The notes: generated by a model from the letters alone, not told the origin. DNA of 64,000 bases from Mytilus edulis (GCF_963676685.1 NC_092354.1:74413335-74477334); one strand, 5' to 3'. Positions 1-10,882 are shown, counted from the stretch's first letter. A program made the numbers and translations.

Positions 1-951
1 GTTTATAACTAACAGGTAAGATGTTGTTGCAGAAAAATTATTCATTTCAACACAATTGTTAAAGTTGTATAACGTAGAATAGGTTTTGTCATTCAGTTTC
101 TTCATATTGAACTGAATTCCACTATGATGCTTTCTTTATGCGAGTCATGTTTACTGTCAAATAATGATACTATTCTTTCATTTTCACTGTAGAGCGATTC
201 ATTAGTATTGTATATGCGGAGCATTTTCACTGTATGATTTTTTTTTTTTTTTATCTATTACAGCGTATTTTTTTAAGCATGTAAAGCAAGACTTTAGTTA
301 GCGTGCTTGCTTTGTTTTTTTTTTTATTGTACAATCATTATGATAACACCCAATTTAATTCAAATATAATAATTATATAAATACAGGTTAAACTATGCCG
401 ATACATATTGTTTAAAGATGTCAATCTTATTTACAAAGTTTGTATAAACAATTATACAAACAAAGCAAGCAAGTCAACCAAAGTTTTGCTTTACATGCAT
501 TAGGAAATTAGCTGTAAAGCCTTAATTTAGCCGACTTGCTCAAACAATAGATAAAGTAAGAGACGGATTTGATAGAATTTAACTTACGGAGGAAAGTTTG
601 GTTTTTTAAAAAACACTCTAAATAAATTTAATAGAAGTAACATTTAAATGTATTCCATTTAATTTCTCATAAATCGTATAGGGATCTTTATCCTTGTTTT
701 TTTTTTATCGATTTCCATTACACTTCACCACTGTTTACGTACATCTTGATATAGATTGAATCGTTGGTTTTCCCGTTTAAAAGGTTTTACACTGGGGCCC
801 TTTATAACTTGCTGTTCGGTGTGAGCCAAGACTCCATGTTGAAGACCGTATTTTGACGTATAAAGGTATACTTTTATAAATTGTGACTCGGATGGAGAGT
901 TGCCTCATTGTCACATATGACATCTTATCTATCTATGGCTCAAACCGAAAC
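1..951. other. Non-coding flank with homopolymer T runs
   Basis: I see no gene here. There are several poly(T) runs (near 240-252, 315-325 and 700-708). The last 200 bases are a copy of a dispersed mussel repeat, listed separately. No splice-compatible coding segment was recognised on either strand. Confidence 0.5.
745..940 (+). repeat. Dispersed mussel repeat R1, copy 1
   Basis: This copy carries the recurring landmarks of the family in order: GTTGGTTTTCCCGTTT, then CTTGCTGTTCGGTGTGAGCC, then TGAAGACCGTA and a GGAGAGTTGCCTCATTG-type end. Other copies lie near 9460, 10990, 19600, 20385, 52910 and 56330 on the same strand, and near 12830, 26020, 44175 and 48375 reversed. It is probably the 3' part of a retroposon, but I could not see its full length. 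Confidence 0.7.
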
Positions 952-1391
952 CAAGGGGTACAATCAAAATCACGTGATGGATATACACACACCGGAAGTT
1001 ACAGTCGAACTCGCCGCTTGAAAGGTTAGTAGTTGCATTTTCTTGTTTATATCAATTAAATTTTGATTAATAAGTTGGCACACCGAATGTCGGATAGTAT
1101 GTAGTTTTAAAATACACAATTGTTTTTGCTAGAAAGCGTGAAGTTATTGCAAACACTTCGACGGTGAAATTTTGGAACTGTGTCGAAGTGTTCGCATTAA
1201 CTGCACGCTTTCCAGAAAGGATAATTGTGTATTTCAAAACAAGATAGTATCCTACATTCGGTGCACTACTTTAGTTATTAAATTTTATTGATATAAACAA
1301 GTAAATACGACTACTTACCTTTCAAGCGGTCTGCTCGACTGTTACTTCCGGTGTGTGTATATCCATCACGTGATTTTGATTGTACCCCTTG
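952..1391. mobile_element. Long-arm foldback MITE with 5-bp target duplication
   Basis: Two arms of roughly 210 bp are inverted copies of each other, beginning CAAGGGGTACAATC and ending GATTGTACCCCTTG. The short centre is itself symmetrical (CACTTCGAC ... GTCGAAGTG). The element is flanked on both sides by GAAAC (947-951 and 1392-1396), which I read as a 5-bp target-site duplication. No transposase reading frame is present, so it is non-autonomous. Superfamily is not assigned. Confidence 0.75.
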
Positions 1392-1396
1392 GAAAC

Positions 1397-1700
1397 GAGA
1401 CGGGATAAAAAGGGATAAAAAACACACTCTTTAATATATTTATAATGGGCTTAATATGAGTCAGAAAAGAGTGGAATAGTGGGTCGCGTTGGGGTATAAG
1501 CGTGAAGCGGAATTGCCGATTTTTTTGTAAGCGTGACACGTGAAAGTCGAATGATTGTGTCGTGAAAACGAGAAATAAAGTATAGCGGGACACGGAAAAT
1601 TTCAAAAAATGAGAACTGCATAGTATAAGCGGGATACGGGAAACTAACAAAGCAGTTGGCGGGATACGGGAAGATATTTATTTATCTTCATCCTATTGTT
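1397..1700. other. Intergenic stretch with GCGGGATACGGG-type motifs
   Basis: No gene is seen. Short related words (GCGGGACACGG, GCGGGATACGGG) occur several times between 1580 and 1675 and keep a minus-strand frame open by chance. Confidence 0.4.
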
Positions 1701-2012
1701 ACAGTCATGCCTTCAATAACAAATATATCCCATGCATAAAATTGAGAATGGAAATGGGGAATGTGTCAAAGAGACAGCAACCCGACCATATAAAAAAAAC
1801 CAATAATAACAGCAGAAATTCCCGCACCCGGAGGCGTCCTTCAGCTGGCCCGTAAACAAATATATACTACACTGTAGTTCAGTGATAATGAACGCCATAC
1901 TAATTTCCAAATTGTACACAAGAAACTAAAATTAAAAAAATACAAGACTAACAAAGGCCAGAGGGTCCTGACTTGGTACAGGCGCAAAAAATGCGGCGGG
2001 GTTAAACATGCA
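1700..2012 (-). repeat. Retroelement 3' tail, reversed copy
   Basis: This is the reverse complement of the tail found at about 10436-10715. Shared landmarks, read on the minus strand, are CCCGCCGCATTTTTTGCGCC, AGTTTCTTGTGTACAATTTG, CGTTCATTATCACTGAACT, GCTGAAGGACGCCTCCGGGT and a final GGTCGGGTTGCTGTCTCTTT. It is a dispersed mussel repeat with no coding content here. Confidence 0.75.
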
Positions 2013-4139
2013 TTTTTATAATTTTTGGTCCCTTTTTCAAGTTTGTGGTCTCCAAATTTATAGACAAAAGTCCTTATGGATATTTGGGGTTCTTTGACAT
2101 TCTGAATCTAACTGTGTATCCAGTTTGGAAATTTTTTGCCAAGTTACCGAAGTAGCCCACATAGAGGTCCAAAGGGTCTAAGATCATCAAACATGAATTG
2201 TAGCATGCATGTCGTGTACAATTACCCAAATGTGCATTGTTTGACCTCTGTGGTAGTATCCACTCGCGGATCTAGAAATTTTCATAAGTAGGGGCCCAAT
2301 GACTGCCTAAGAAGGGGCCCGCTCCAATGAATCCATATAAAAGAAACCAAATGTTTTCCCAAAAAGGGGGCAACCCCCTGTCTCCCCTAAATCGTCCTCT
2401 GGTATCGAGCTGTGCATAACGGATAATTTTTTTTTGTATCAACGGTGGTCTACGTTAGTCACGTACCAATGCAAACAAAAAAGTTCGCCCACACACCTTA
2501 CATTTCATGTTTTAATGACTGTGGATAATTTATGTCACATACCGTTTCACCTTATACAGTAAAAATCATGCAAGCAACATTCGAGTCAAGAACATTTATT
2601 CTACCAAAAACTGTCTTTTTCAGAATATTGAAATTAAAGCAGTTGAGGGTACAACTGGGAAAGTTAATCTTTTATAAGCTTTTCTGTCACCATTGCGTTT
2701 CAAGATGCATATTTCTCTGTTCGCAAGTGTATGTATTGCGTGGAAGATAACGTCCTCAAATGTACTCGTCTCTATTTTACATAGACTGCACTTAAACTCC
2801 GCCATATCAATCTTTGACTTAAAAAAAATACAGAAATATCTTTTAAATTTTTTTTTAAATCAAGGAAAAACTTAATTTGAAGAATACAATATGACATTTT
2901 GAGAAGCGTTTTTGTTACAAGTTTGAAAAGCTATATATTTAATAAAGAATGAATGAGGAGTTTGTATTTCAATTTGAAAATACATTTATCATAAATTCTA
3001 AAGTCATCAACTAAGTTTTTTCATTTGTTTCAAGTGCATATATCACATAATTCTACAATAAAAATTCCTCGCATCTTCGAAAATTCCACATCAGAAATGA
3101 CTGCACTAACAGTGATAATTCATCGCATCTATAGTTAAAATGGATCGCTTACAATAATCGATATGCTATATTATGTTGCTTTTATAACACTTATTTGAAC
3201 TTTAATTCTATGTTTATACATAATATAGACATATCACAATGAAAATATGTAAAAACTTTCCTTCAAATCAATTAATATACACTGTGAACATTTACTTATA
3301 TAGTCGAGTTTTAATTTCCCTTTGGTATCTATGACCTCTCTATTTCCCATTAATAGAACACTACAGGCTCCATAAATATGATAATCAGAAATAACAAGCC
3401 TTAATTTAGCTGGAATACTAAAATAGACTAAATTTTAGTACAAATAAAAAACAAGATGGTCATCCCTTGTCACAAATCAGTTTCTCTGTGTGTGGTTTTT
3501 TTTTTGTAATTGAAGGAATCTGATGGTGTTGACAGATTTATTGGTGGTCTTTGTTAAATTATTTATTTATATTTTGATCGTGACTTGGAGTTAACCTTTT
3601 GATGGATATCTTAAATAACGTTTATTTCAAACCATTTTAGTTTGTTGGTAGACTAGTGTTGAACTTGTTTGATCCTTTGTATTTGAAAAAAAAAGTGGTT
3701 GATTTTTTTAAAAGTCAGGATAATTAAGGCATTAGAAGGCACTTAATTTTTACATGGAATAACTGTCACTTCATTCAAATATAAAACAATGAAGATAAAA
3801 TTGCTTGAAATTTGTGAATTTAACATTGAAAGCAATGAATTATAAGGATATAGTAAAACTTGTCATATTAAAAAAGACATGAGGTTGGGGCTATTTTATA
3901 GAACAATTCTTAATTAGCTTCAGTGCAGATCCCTTTCTAAAAGTCCATTCAGGTCCCTTAAAATGGTCATCACTTATGATTATATTCTATAAAGAATAAT
4001 TTGTAAACAAATACGACCCCGCCATTATACATGTTCATTTGAGGGTCAGTATCTATAAGTTTTGTGTTAATTAGGGACTATACCAATATACTGAACTGTT
4101 CGGGTGCATGCATTCTTGTATTTTTCTCAATCTTTCAAT
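2013..4139. other. Non-coding AT-rich stretch
   Basis: No gene, RNA or clear element was recognised. Open frames of 60-72 codons near 2532-2875 overlap each other on both strands and have no supporting splice sites or family resemblance. Confidence 0.4.
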
Positions 4140-4149
4140 AAAAACTAAG

Positions 4150-4400
4150 CTTACATGTTATGGCTAAGTGAAAAGCGAAGGATACCAAAAGGAACATTCA
4201 AACTCTCAAGTCAAAAATAAACTGACAACGTAATGGCTAAAAAAGAAAGAATACCAACAGACAAACAGTAGTACACAAAACACAACATAGACAATTAAAG
4301 ACTAAGCAACATGAAACCTGGGGCTGATCTCAGGTGCACAGAGAGGAATGCAGATCCTGCTTCACTTATGGCACCGATCGTGTTGCTCATGTTAGTACGG
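4150..4400. repeat. Dispersed repeat shared with 47436-47635
   Basis: Both places carry the same order of words: AATAAACTGACAACGTAATG-like, then ACACAAAACACA, AAAGACTAAGCAA, GGTGC, GCAGATCCTGCT, ATGGCACC and GTTGCTCATGTTAG. Related reversed sequence occurs near 11330-11480. It is an interspersed repeat, not a gene. Confidence 0.6.
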
Positions 4401-4858
4401 TAGATCAAATTTGGGAACAGGGGATGGAATATGTAACGACAGAAGGAACGTATCCGCTATCACCTTTAAAACAAATATTCCATAACACAACCGACTGGAG
4501 ATGGCGTTCATAACTCTTACAGTTTTTATAAAGTCAAGATACGAGGAAGACTTAAAATGTAAATGTATCTCTTGTATGTGATGTATCATTTATCTCAAGT
4601 TCGACGGAATAATTCATAGCACTAAATCTTATGTGTGATGTGATTTCAACCTTCGTCCAATTCCTTACAACATTCAGATAAATCTCTCTTTTGAAAAATA
4701 TCCTTAAAGAAATATATTGTTTTACCCTTTTATTGTAGCTTTCTGTAAACGATTGTCTTTCCAAATTGCACAAACCTCTTAATCAACATAATTGTAATCT
4801 CATTTATATTGAAATAACACATTCAGCTGTGATGAAACATATATAAAAAAGCATCTTT

Positions 4859-4922
4859 TGTTCTGAACATGCATGAAATATTTGCCAATAGACGTTAAGC
4901 AATCAACAATCAATCAATCGAT
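4859..4922 (+). repeat. SINE 3' tail with CAAT-type simple repeat
   Basis: CTGAACATGCATGAAATAT, TTGCCAATAGACGTTAAGCA and CAATCAATCAATC match the tail of the longer unit at 58020-58445 almost word for word. The head of the unit is absent, so this is a truncated copy. Confidence 0.65.
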
Positions 4923-5119
4923 ATACACATTAAGTAAGTTAGTAGTACGTCCACATTTAAGTGTTATATATTTAGATATCGCGATGATAGTAATTATTTT
5001 TTTCTATACAAACAAATAGACAGTTTCCATTGTGTACATGTGTACATGTACATATGTTACATGACCACTTCTATAATGTATATCATTAATGTCGCCGTTG
5101 TATTTTCTTTAATACATAG

Positions 5120-5387
5120 TTAACCAGCCTAATGAAGCACGTGACTGTTACAACCCCACCATTGTACCAATCTATATCATTATCAGACTATTACATTGAC
5201 TACCCACATGACGAGACGCTGACGTTCGAGGTCAAAGTTTGGGCAGATGCAATTATTGTTCTGGTTCCAGATGAGGGATTTTCTTCCCTGTTCTATGAGG
5301 TGGTTATCGGTGGAGCTGGCAACACTAGATGTTTCATACGCAAAAGAACGTTAGATAGATTAAATACGAAAGTTAATATACTCGAAG
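5120..5387 (+). CDS. Copy A exon 1: first half of FAMeT domain
   Basis: The frame reads MKHVTVTTPPLY from 5132 and ends ILE plus one base before GTTTGT (phase 1 donor). Acceptor candidates are AATACATAG ending at 5119 (phase 0) and AACCAG ending at 5127 (phase 2). Neither matches the phase-1 acceptor of the equivalent exon in copy B, so the 5' edge is uncertain. Confidence 0.75.
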
Positions 5388-7983
5388 GTTTGTACAACAT
5401 AAATCAAATAAATTGATCGGTATGTATTGCCACTTTCAGCAATATTGGCAATTTGGCGGTCAGTTTTATCGGAGGAAGCCGGAGTACCTGTAAAACCATC
5501 GACTTCCGGTAGGAATACTGACTATCCTTGTAAAATAAGATTGAATTCTAACACACCTGACACATACAGGTTTGGAACTCACAACCCCAGTCTTGACAGC
5601 TAGTGATACTGTAGATGAACAAAGTACTTAAACCACATGGCCATCGGGAATGTCCTGCTTTCCCGCCAAAAAACAAAACAAAAATTACATGACATAAGGA
5701 GACGAGATATGGTCACATAATAGACAACTATCTAGCTAAGTCCATAATACCGATTGAATCAAAAACAATTATAAATGTGTTAAACCGTGGATTTCTGCTT
5801 AATAGTAGGGTACATGTACCTGTTCCAGACCGTATGAGTATTTGGACCGTACGCGTACGGTCTGGACCGTATGCGTACTTTTTCAATATACGCATACGGT
5901 CGGACCGTACGCGTACGGTCTGACTAATATTAAGAATTTGGTCAAGTTTATTAGATACAAATGTATATAACAGATCAACATAACTTATATCTCAAATTAA
6001 TATAAAAAGTTGAATAGTTATTGAAATACAAACTTAATATTTTAATTATTTGTAAAAAATCAGGCTTATTTAATCTGTTAATCTCCTGTACTTAGCATGT
6101 CAGTAATTCATTAATTACAGCCCAGTATGCTCATTGAAATTGAAGTTATCGGAAGTAAACATAATGTGGGAGGACAATTGTATTAGAATATTTAGGAACT
6201 TTACAAAAAATGCATATGCAAAGGAACATGCATGAACAAAACATGTTATTGTTAAAAATATATGACGTTCCTTGTGGAAGCAAGTGTCATCTTGGGCCAG
6301 AGTAACAAAATAGGATTCACGGATATAAAATTAAACAAATATTTAATTTTAATTGTTCGCTTATTCACTTTATCCATCTAATTTTAATAATAACAATTTG
6401 TATAACTAAAAATAAAGATTTTGATAAATGTTTGTTAACATTTAACCCATATGATCCCAAAACATGTATGGTCAGCTGGACCGTACGCGTATACTCATAC
6501 GGTCCGACCGTACGCGTATGGTCGGACCGTACGAGTATACGTATACGGTCCGGACCGTACGCGTACGGTCCAAATACTCGTATGGTCTGGAACATACCCA
6601 CTTTTTGTGGATTTCGTGCATATAGACAAGCCAAAGATATTCAAAGAAGTACAAAATTTCTATAGAGTTTTATACTGATTTTTGCAATCAATTGCTTATG
6701 GCGATGTTTCTTATTCTTGATATTTAACAGAAGTGATGATTAAAGAAAGTACAATAATTTTTATATATTTGATCGTAACTATTTGTAACAAAAAGTAAAA
6801 CCACAAAAATACTGAACTCCGAGGAAAATTCAAAAGGAAACTCCCCAATCAAATGGCAAAATCAAAAGTCCAAACACATCAAACTATACAGATGTATGTT
6901 GAGTGTAAAGTGCTATCGTTTGGCAATACGTTAGATTTAAGTAACACATATGCAAATGAGAATAATAATTATGCATTACGTTTTAGATAATCAGCTCAAT
7001 GCTGGGGAATACAGAGCATTCTGGGTAAGATGGAAAGGTGGCCATATTGAGGTTGGACGTGGACTAACTGTCAGTAGTCTGTCTTCCAAATACATTGAAT
7101 GGGTTGACCCTAACCCTCTAGACATCTCTGCTGTGTATGTTAAGAGTATCGATGTTGCTGAATTTACCATTTATCAAAAGACAGGTACTTACAGAGTCAC
7201 ATAACTATATTATTTATTCCATAAGAAACATGTCTGTTGCAGCATTTCATGTATAGATTCAACACAAATCATATCATTTATGTCTGGTATCTCAAATTAC
7301 AATTGAAATATATATGTTGTCAAGCACAAGGACTACTTCCAATCAGATCAACGTACAATGGAATATCGAATCCTAGTTTTAACTTCTATGGTGTTTACTA
7401 CTTGTATCATACACACGTTTTAAGTATACTGTCTATTAGTAAGTAGAATGCTGAGTTTTCTAACTAAAGGATTGTTCATGTATCGGAAAACTAAAGGGTA
7501 AGCAATCATCAAAAGATAAACAGTAAATACACTCCTCTAGCTAACCATTATAACAATAGTTTTATTGTAAATACACTCCTCTAGCTAACCATTATAACAA
7601 TAGTTTTATTGTAAATACACTCCTCTAGCTAACCATTATAACAATAGTTTTATTGTAAATACACTCCTCTAGCTAACCATTATAACAATAGTTTTATTGT
7701 AAATACACTCCTCTAGCTAACCATTATAACAATAGTTTTATTCCATATTTTTTCTTCTTCAGAAAACCCAAGAAAATACTCTGCAAATACAGATCACAGA
7801 GCCATTACGTCATTCACAGTAACACTATTTGTTCGATCAAGGTTAGAATGCAGCATAACATGTCATAGAGACGTGAGCTGTATACACTTTAATTACAAAA
7901 GGTCCACTCGATTGTGTGAATTGATGCAAGCATCAAAGACAGATGTGGTAATAAAAGATTCGGAATACAATTTTTATTTCTAA
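5120..7983 (+). CDS. FAMeT-domain plus PAN-domain protein, tandem copy A
   Basis: This gene has three recognised coding exons: 5120-5387, 6987-7184 and 7763-7983. Exons 1 and 2 together build one farnesoic acid O-methyltransferase-like domain (Methyltransf_FA). Exon 1 has the YEVVIGGAGNTRCFIRKR strand region and exon 2 has YRAFWVRWKGGHIEVGRG. Exon 3 is a cysteine-rich PAN/apple-like module with CSITC, CIHFNY and LCEL, then a stop. Both internal introns are phase 1 with GT-AG ends, and a polyadenylation signal follows the stop. Despite the domain name, methyltransferase activity is not a safe inference; in molluscs such proteins are usually read as secreted lectin-like or recognition molecules. 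The start is unresolved: an ATG at 5132 exists, but an acceptor just upstream and comparison with copy B suggest an earlier signal-peptide exon that I could not find. Copy B at 12348-20232 is a tandem paralogue. Confidence 0.8.
5388..6986 (+). other. Copy A intron 1
   Basis: This GT-AG, phase 1 intron of 1.6 kb contains the palindrome-rich element at 5808-6600. The acceptor is ACGTTTTAG. Confidence 0.7.
5808..6600. mobile_element. Non-autonomous element with palindromic GGACCGTACGCGTACGGTCC ends
   Basis: The two ends are inverted copies. The left reads TGTTCCAGACCGTATGAG, then TATTTGGACCGTACGCGTAC. The right end, reversed, reads TGTTCCAGACCATACGAG, then the same TATTTGGACCGTACGCGTAC. Just inside each end are several overlapping perfect palindromes built from GACCGTAYGCGTAYGGTC. 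About 540 bp of AT-rich sequence lies between. Open frames of 60-89 codons at 6365-6678 are translations of these palindromes and not genes. No transposase is seen. Confidence 0.7.
6987..7184 (+). CDS. Copy A exon 2: second half of FAMeT domain
   Basis: The acceptor is GTTTTAG and the donor is ACAG|GTACTT; both are phase 1. The exon is 198 nt, exactly the length of its counterpart at 18640-18837. Recognisable segments are EYRAFWVRWKGGHIEVGRGL and IEWVDPNPL. Confidence 0.88.
7524..7743. repeat. 44-bp minisatellite, five copies
   Basis: Five nearly perfect direct copies of a 44-bp unit beginning TAAATACACTCCTCTAGCTA end 19 bp before the acceptor of copy A exon 3. The array replaces most of the ordinary intron sequence next to the splice site. 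Confidence 0.9.
7763..7983 (+). CDS. Copy A exon 3: PAN/apple-like domain and stop
   Basis: The acceptor is TTTTTTCTTCTTCAG. The phase-1 entry gives ENPRKYSANTDHRA and then the cysteine pattern C-x3-C, C-x2-FNY and LCEL, ending EYNFYF and TAA at 7981-7983. Four of the cysteines align with those in copy B exon 3; the terminal cysteine of copy B is missing. Confidence 0.85.
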
Positions 7984-8178
7984 GACATTGTTTCATTCAG
8001 TAAAATGATTGAAGAATGTTTTTGGTCTCCTTTTTTTATGTCTTTTGATTATAACAGTATGTGTCAGTTCTAAAATATATACATTAAAAGCACGTACTAT
8101 TTTGTTACACCGTTATTGTATGCGTTTGTTTTACAAAAAGTAAATAATGATTATATAAATAATGTATGCATTACTTTC

Positions 8179-8184
8179 AATAAA
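8179..8184 (+). promoter_or_regulatory. Poly(A) signal of copy A
   Basis: AATAAA lies 196 bp after the copy A stop codon and is the first canonical signal downstream. Confidence 0.55.
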
Positions 8185-8880
8185 ATCTAGGTTCTTACAT
8201 ACAAAATTGAGTATTGTTTTCAAAACATCATTTATTTGCTTTTTTTTTTTTCTTTTTCTTTTTTTTAAACCTATTACATATGAAAATGAAATGCGCATTA
8301 TTCATTAGGAGGAAACGTGAACAGCCAAATATTCCTACGACATTTTCGTACACTTCGACCTATGGTTTTACAGTATCTGTCCTAATAAAATCAAAGACGC
8401 TCAGTGTGAAATATCGACAAATATAATGCCTACTCATTTTAAAATGAGCAAAGATCATAAACCGAAGGAATTGTATTTAACTAACGTTTATTTTCAACTT
8501 GTAATACGAAACCAAACAGACCAGTCCTACAAAATCCAATTTCACGAGATCGTTATTTATGTTTATATCTTGTTATATGACCGTCGACAGTCTTTGGAGG
8601 TGACCACGATGTACTAAGTTAGCGTCTAGACTACTAAAATATACACGACGAAATGTTGATACATTTTATCGATCCCATGTATTGTAAATTGGTTTGTTTT
8701 TACTTTTTATAATTTGGATACTTGTGCATTGTATATGAGGCTTTCGTTCTATCAGTGAACATGAATTTTACAGCTTATGTCCCTAAATTATTTATCATCG
8801 CACCCGGCCGTATAAATTTCTAAATGGATTTATTCTCTATAGTAAATTATCATAAATAATTTATTTATGTCATTATCATG
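8185..8880. other. Intergenic stretch, no feature
   Basis: The stretch is AT-rich with a long poly(T) near 8240-8268. Two open frames of 63-70 codons (8214-8617) show no family resemblance or splice context. Confidence 0.4.
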
Positions 8881-8929
8881 ATTACTTTAGAAAGATAAAA
8901 AAGTACTTGTAAAACGGAAACAATTGTCC

Positions 8930-9320
8930 AGAGAGCTATTTCAAATCATCATCTTTCAAGTAAAACATATTGAATAATATGTTTTGTACATTGGAAACTG
9001 CAAAATGTACTTAACAAGACATTTCATTAGTAAAACGGAGAAAAATATGATATCTTTGTTTACGTCCCTGGTCAAGTATATATTCGTCAGTTGTCATAAA
9101 AATCAATGACACAAAAGAAACAAATAGTTATTGAGATATTTTTCGTACTTACCAGTTAATTACTAATAATTCTAAAAGTTTCTTTTTCATGATCAAACAC
9201 ATCTGAAGCTAATATTTTATAATTGCTATACATTTAAAATTAATAGAAATTATACTGTTATCTATATTTTTAAAGGAAATCAGTGTGTCTAATGAGTAAT
9301 TCTAGTTTATAAAATGACAC
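8930..9320 (+). pseudogene. Relic first exon and flanks, duplicate of copy B exon 0 region
   Basis: This segment aligns with 12240-12605 along its length. Shared words are TTGAATAA(T/C)ATGTTTTGTA, AAGTATATATTCGTCAGTTG and AAAGGAAATCAGTGTG. The frame starting at 9047 encodes MISLFTSLVKYIFVSC, close to the MIYLFTYFFKYIFVSC of copy B, but it runs into an in-frame TGA at 9107-9109. The donor ACAG|GTGAAC of copy B is replaced by CAATGACAC, so the exon can neither splice nor be translated onward. I read it as a decayed duplicate of the 5' end of a third gene copy or of copy B. Confidence 0.65.
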
Positions 9321-9452
9321 TTCAGGCTGACCTTTTCGGGCTCATATGTCTGAAAGTCTAATGAAAAAGATAACATGGCATTTATAATGCATAAGTATGA
9401 ATTTAAAGGAAAGAATTTAATCTAGAACGAACAAGTTTCCTGTTTGAATGAT

Positions 9453-9560
9453 TTTACACGTGTATTTTTGGCGACCTGTATAGCTTGCTGTTCTGTGTGA
9501 GCCAGGGTTCCGTGTTGAAGACCGTACTTTGACCTATAATTACTTTGTCTTATTCATCAG
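9453..9560 (+). repeat. Dispersed mussel repeat R1, partial copy
   Basis: It carries CCTGTATAGCTTGCTGTTCT, GTGTGAGCCAG and TTGAAGACCGTACTTTGACC, the core of the R1 family. It interrupts the segment homologous to the copy B 5' region. Confidence 0.65.
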
Positions 9561-9740
9561 CTCCTTATATCTGACTGATCCAAAAGCGTATACATTGGTC
9601 GCTTTTATATACGAAATGTACCAAATAACTTAGTGACATTTGGCGAAACGAAAGCACTTCCCATGAAATGAGAGTGGCACAAGTAAAAAAAACAAAATCA
9701 ATAAGGCTTTTTGTAAAGACATTTTTAAACGAAGAGGGTG
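9561..9740. repeat. Continuation of the duplicated 5' segment
   Basis: ACTTAGTGACATTTGGCGAA, AACGAAAGCACTTC and GAAATGAGAGTGGCAC resemble 12705-12765 (GACGACATCTGGCAAAAC, GAAATGACAGTACAGGAAC). The duplication therefore extends beyond the relic exon, with the R1 copy inserted in it. Confidence 0.5.
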
Positions 9741-9759
9741 TAGCGCTAACTGTCCTAAA

Positions 9760-10720
9760 TGCTCTTGCATTTATTTTGTACTGTTTTCCTGTCATGTGAT
9801 AGTCCTTTACTAAATTTTATCATCGGTATAAGGACATCATTCGTAAATATAGCTCAACATGCAGACTTCTTATACGTTCAGGTATTTCACATCCAATTTT
9901 TTATGGAAATATTCTTTATAAAGCACAAAGGTGTAAGTATTCAACCACCTCAAAAACTAACAAAACCTTTGAATAGACTTATTAAGATGGGATATAGTTA
10001 CGATACTGTTGTCAGGTCATTAAAAATTGCATATTTTGGCGTTAATATTGATTCACTTATAGGGTCTTTGCATCGGAACTAAACACATTTATTCAAAAAC
10101 CAGTTGTTGGCATGACACGGGTTATGTTCTTCTCATATATGTTATGATGGTATGATACTAAACCCCTAAATGGAAGGATTATGCCTGATGTTCATATGAT
10201 GAAATCATAATCTTTCAGTCAGTTTAATTGAAGTCTGGAGCTGGCATGTCAGTTAACTGCTAGTAGTCTATTGTTATTTATGTATTATTGTCATTTTGTT
10301 TATTTTCTTTGGTTACATCTTCTGACATCAAACTCGGATTTCTCTTGAACTGAATTTTAATGTGCGTATTGTTATGCGTTTACTTTACTACATTGGTTAG
10401 ATGTATAGGGGGAGGGTTGAGATCTCACAAACATGTTTAACCCCGCCGCATTTTTGCGCCTGTCCCAAGTCAGGAGCCTCTGGCCTTTGTTAGTCTTGTA
10501 TTATTTTAATTTTAGTTTCTTGTGTACAATTTGGAAATTAGTTTGGCGTTCATTATCACTGAACTAGTATATATTTGTTATGGGGCCAGCTGAAGGACGC
10601 CTCCGGGTGCGGGAATTTCTCGCTACATTGAAGACCTGTTGATGACCTTATGCTGTTGTTTTTTTCAATGGTCGGGTTGTTGTCTCTTTGGCACATTCCC
10701 CATTTCCATTCGCAATTTAA
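9760..10720 (+). mobile_element. 3' end of a retroelement: broken ORF tail and 3' UTR
   Basis: Two overlapping frames carry coding-like sequence. One (about 9811-9945) reads KFYHRYKDIIRKYSSTCRLL. The other (about 9947-10082) reads KPLNRLIKMGYSYDTVVRSL and ends SLIGSLHRN and a stop. The switch of frame near 9940 implies a small insertion. After the stop comes a long 3' UTR-like tail whose last 280 bp recurs, reversed, at 1700-2012 and in fragments near 20255 and 54130. I recognise it as an abundant mussel repeat. Whether it is a non-LTR or a Penelope-type element I cannot decide from this fragment. Confidence 0.6.
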
Positions 10721-10882
10721 TTAATCATTATAGTGTCATATTCAACATTATCATAAAAGCGCAAGGTTTGGCTAGCCACCAGGTTCAACCCACTTTGTTT
10801 CTTCTTAAAATGTCCTGTACTAAGTGCGGAAACTGAAAGCTGTTATCTTATAGTTCGTTTCTATGTGTGTTACGTTATCGTT

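Noticed and set aside
6365..6678. Overlapping 60-89-codon frames on both strands
   Set aside because: They are translations of the palindromic GACCGTACGCGTACGGTC ends of a transposon-like element.
9759..10082. 107-codon frame as a host gene
   Set aside because: Its second half is the C-terminal end of an abundant mussel retroelement frame and its first half is in the wrong frame of the same element.
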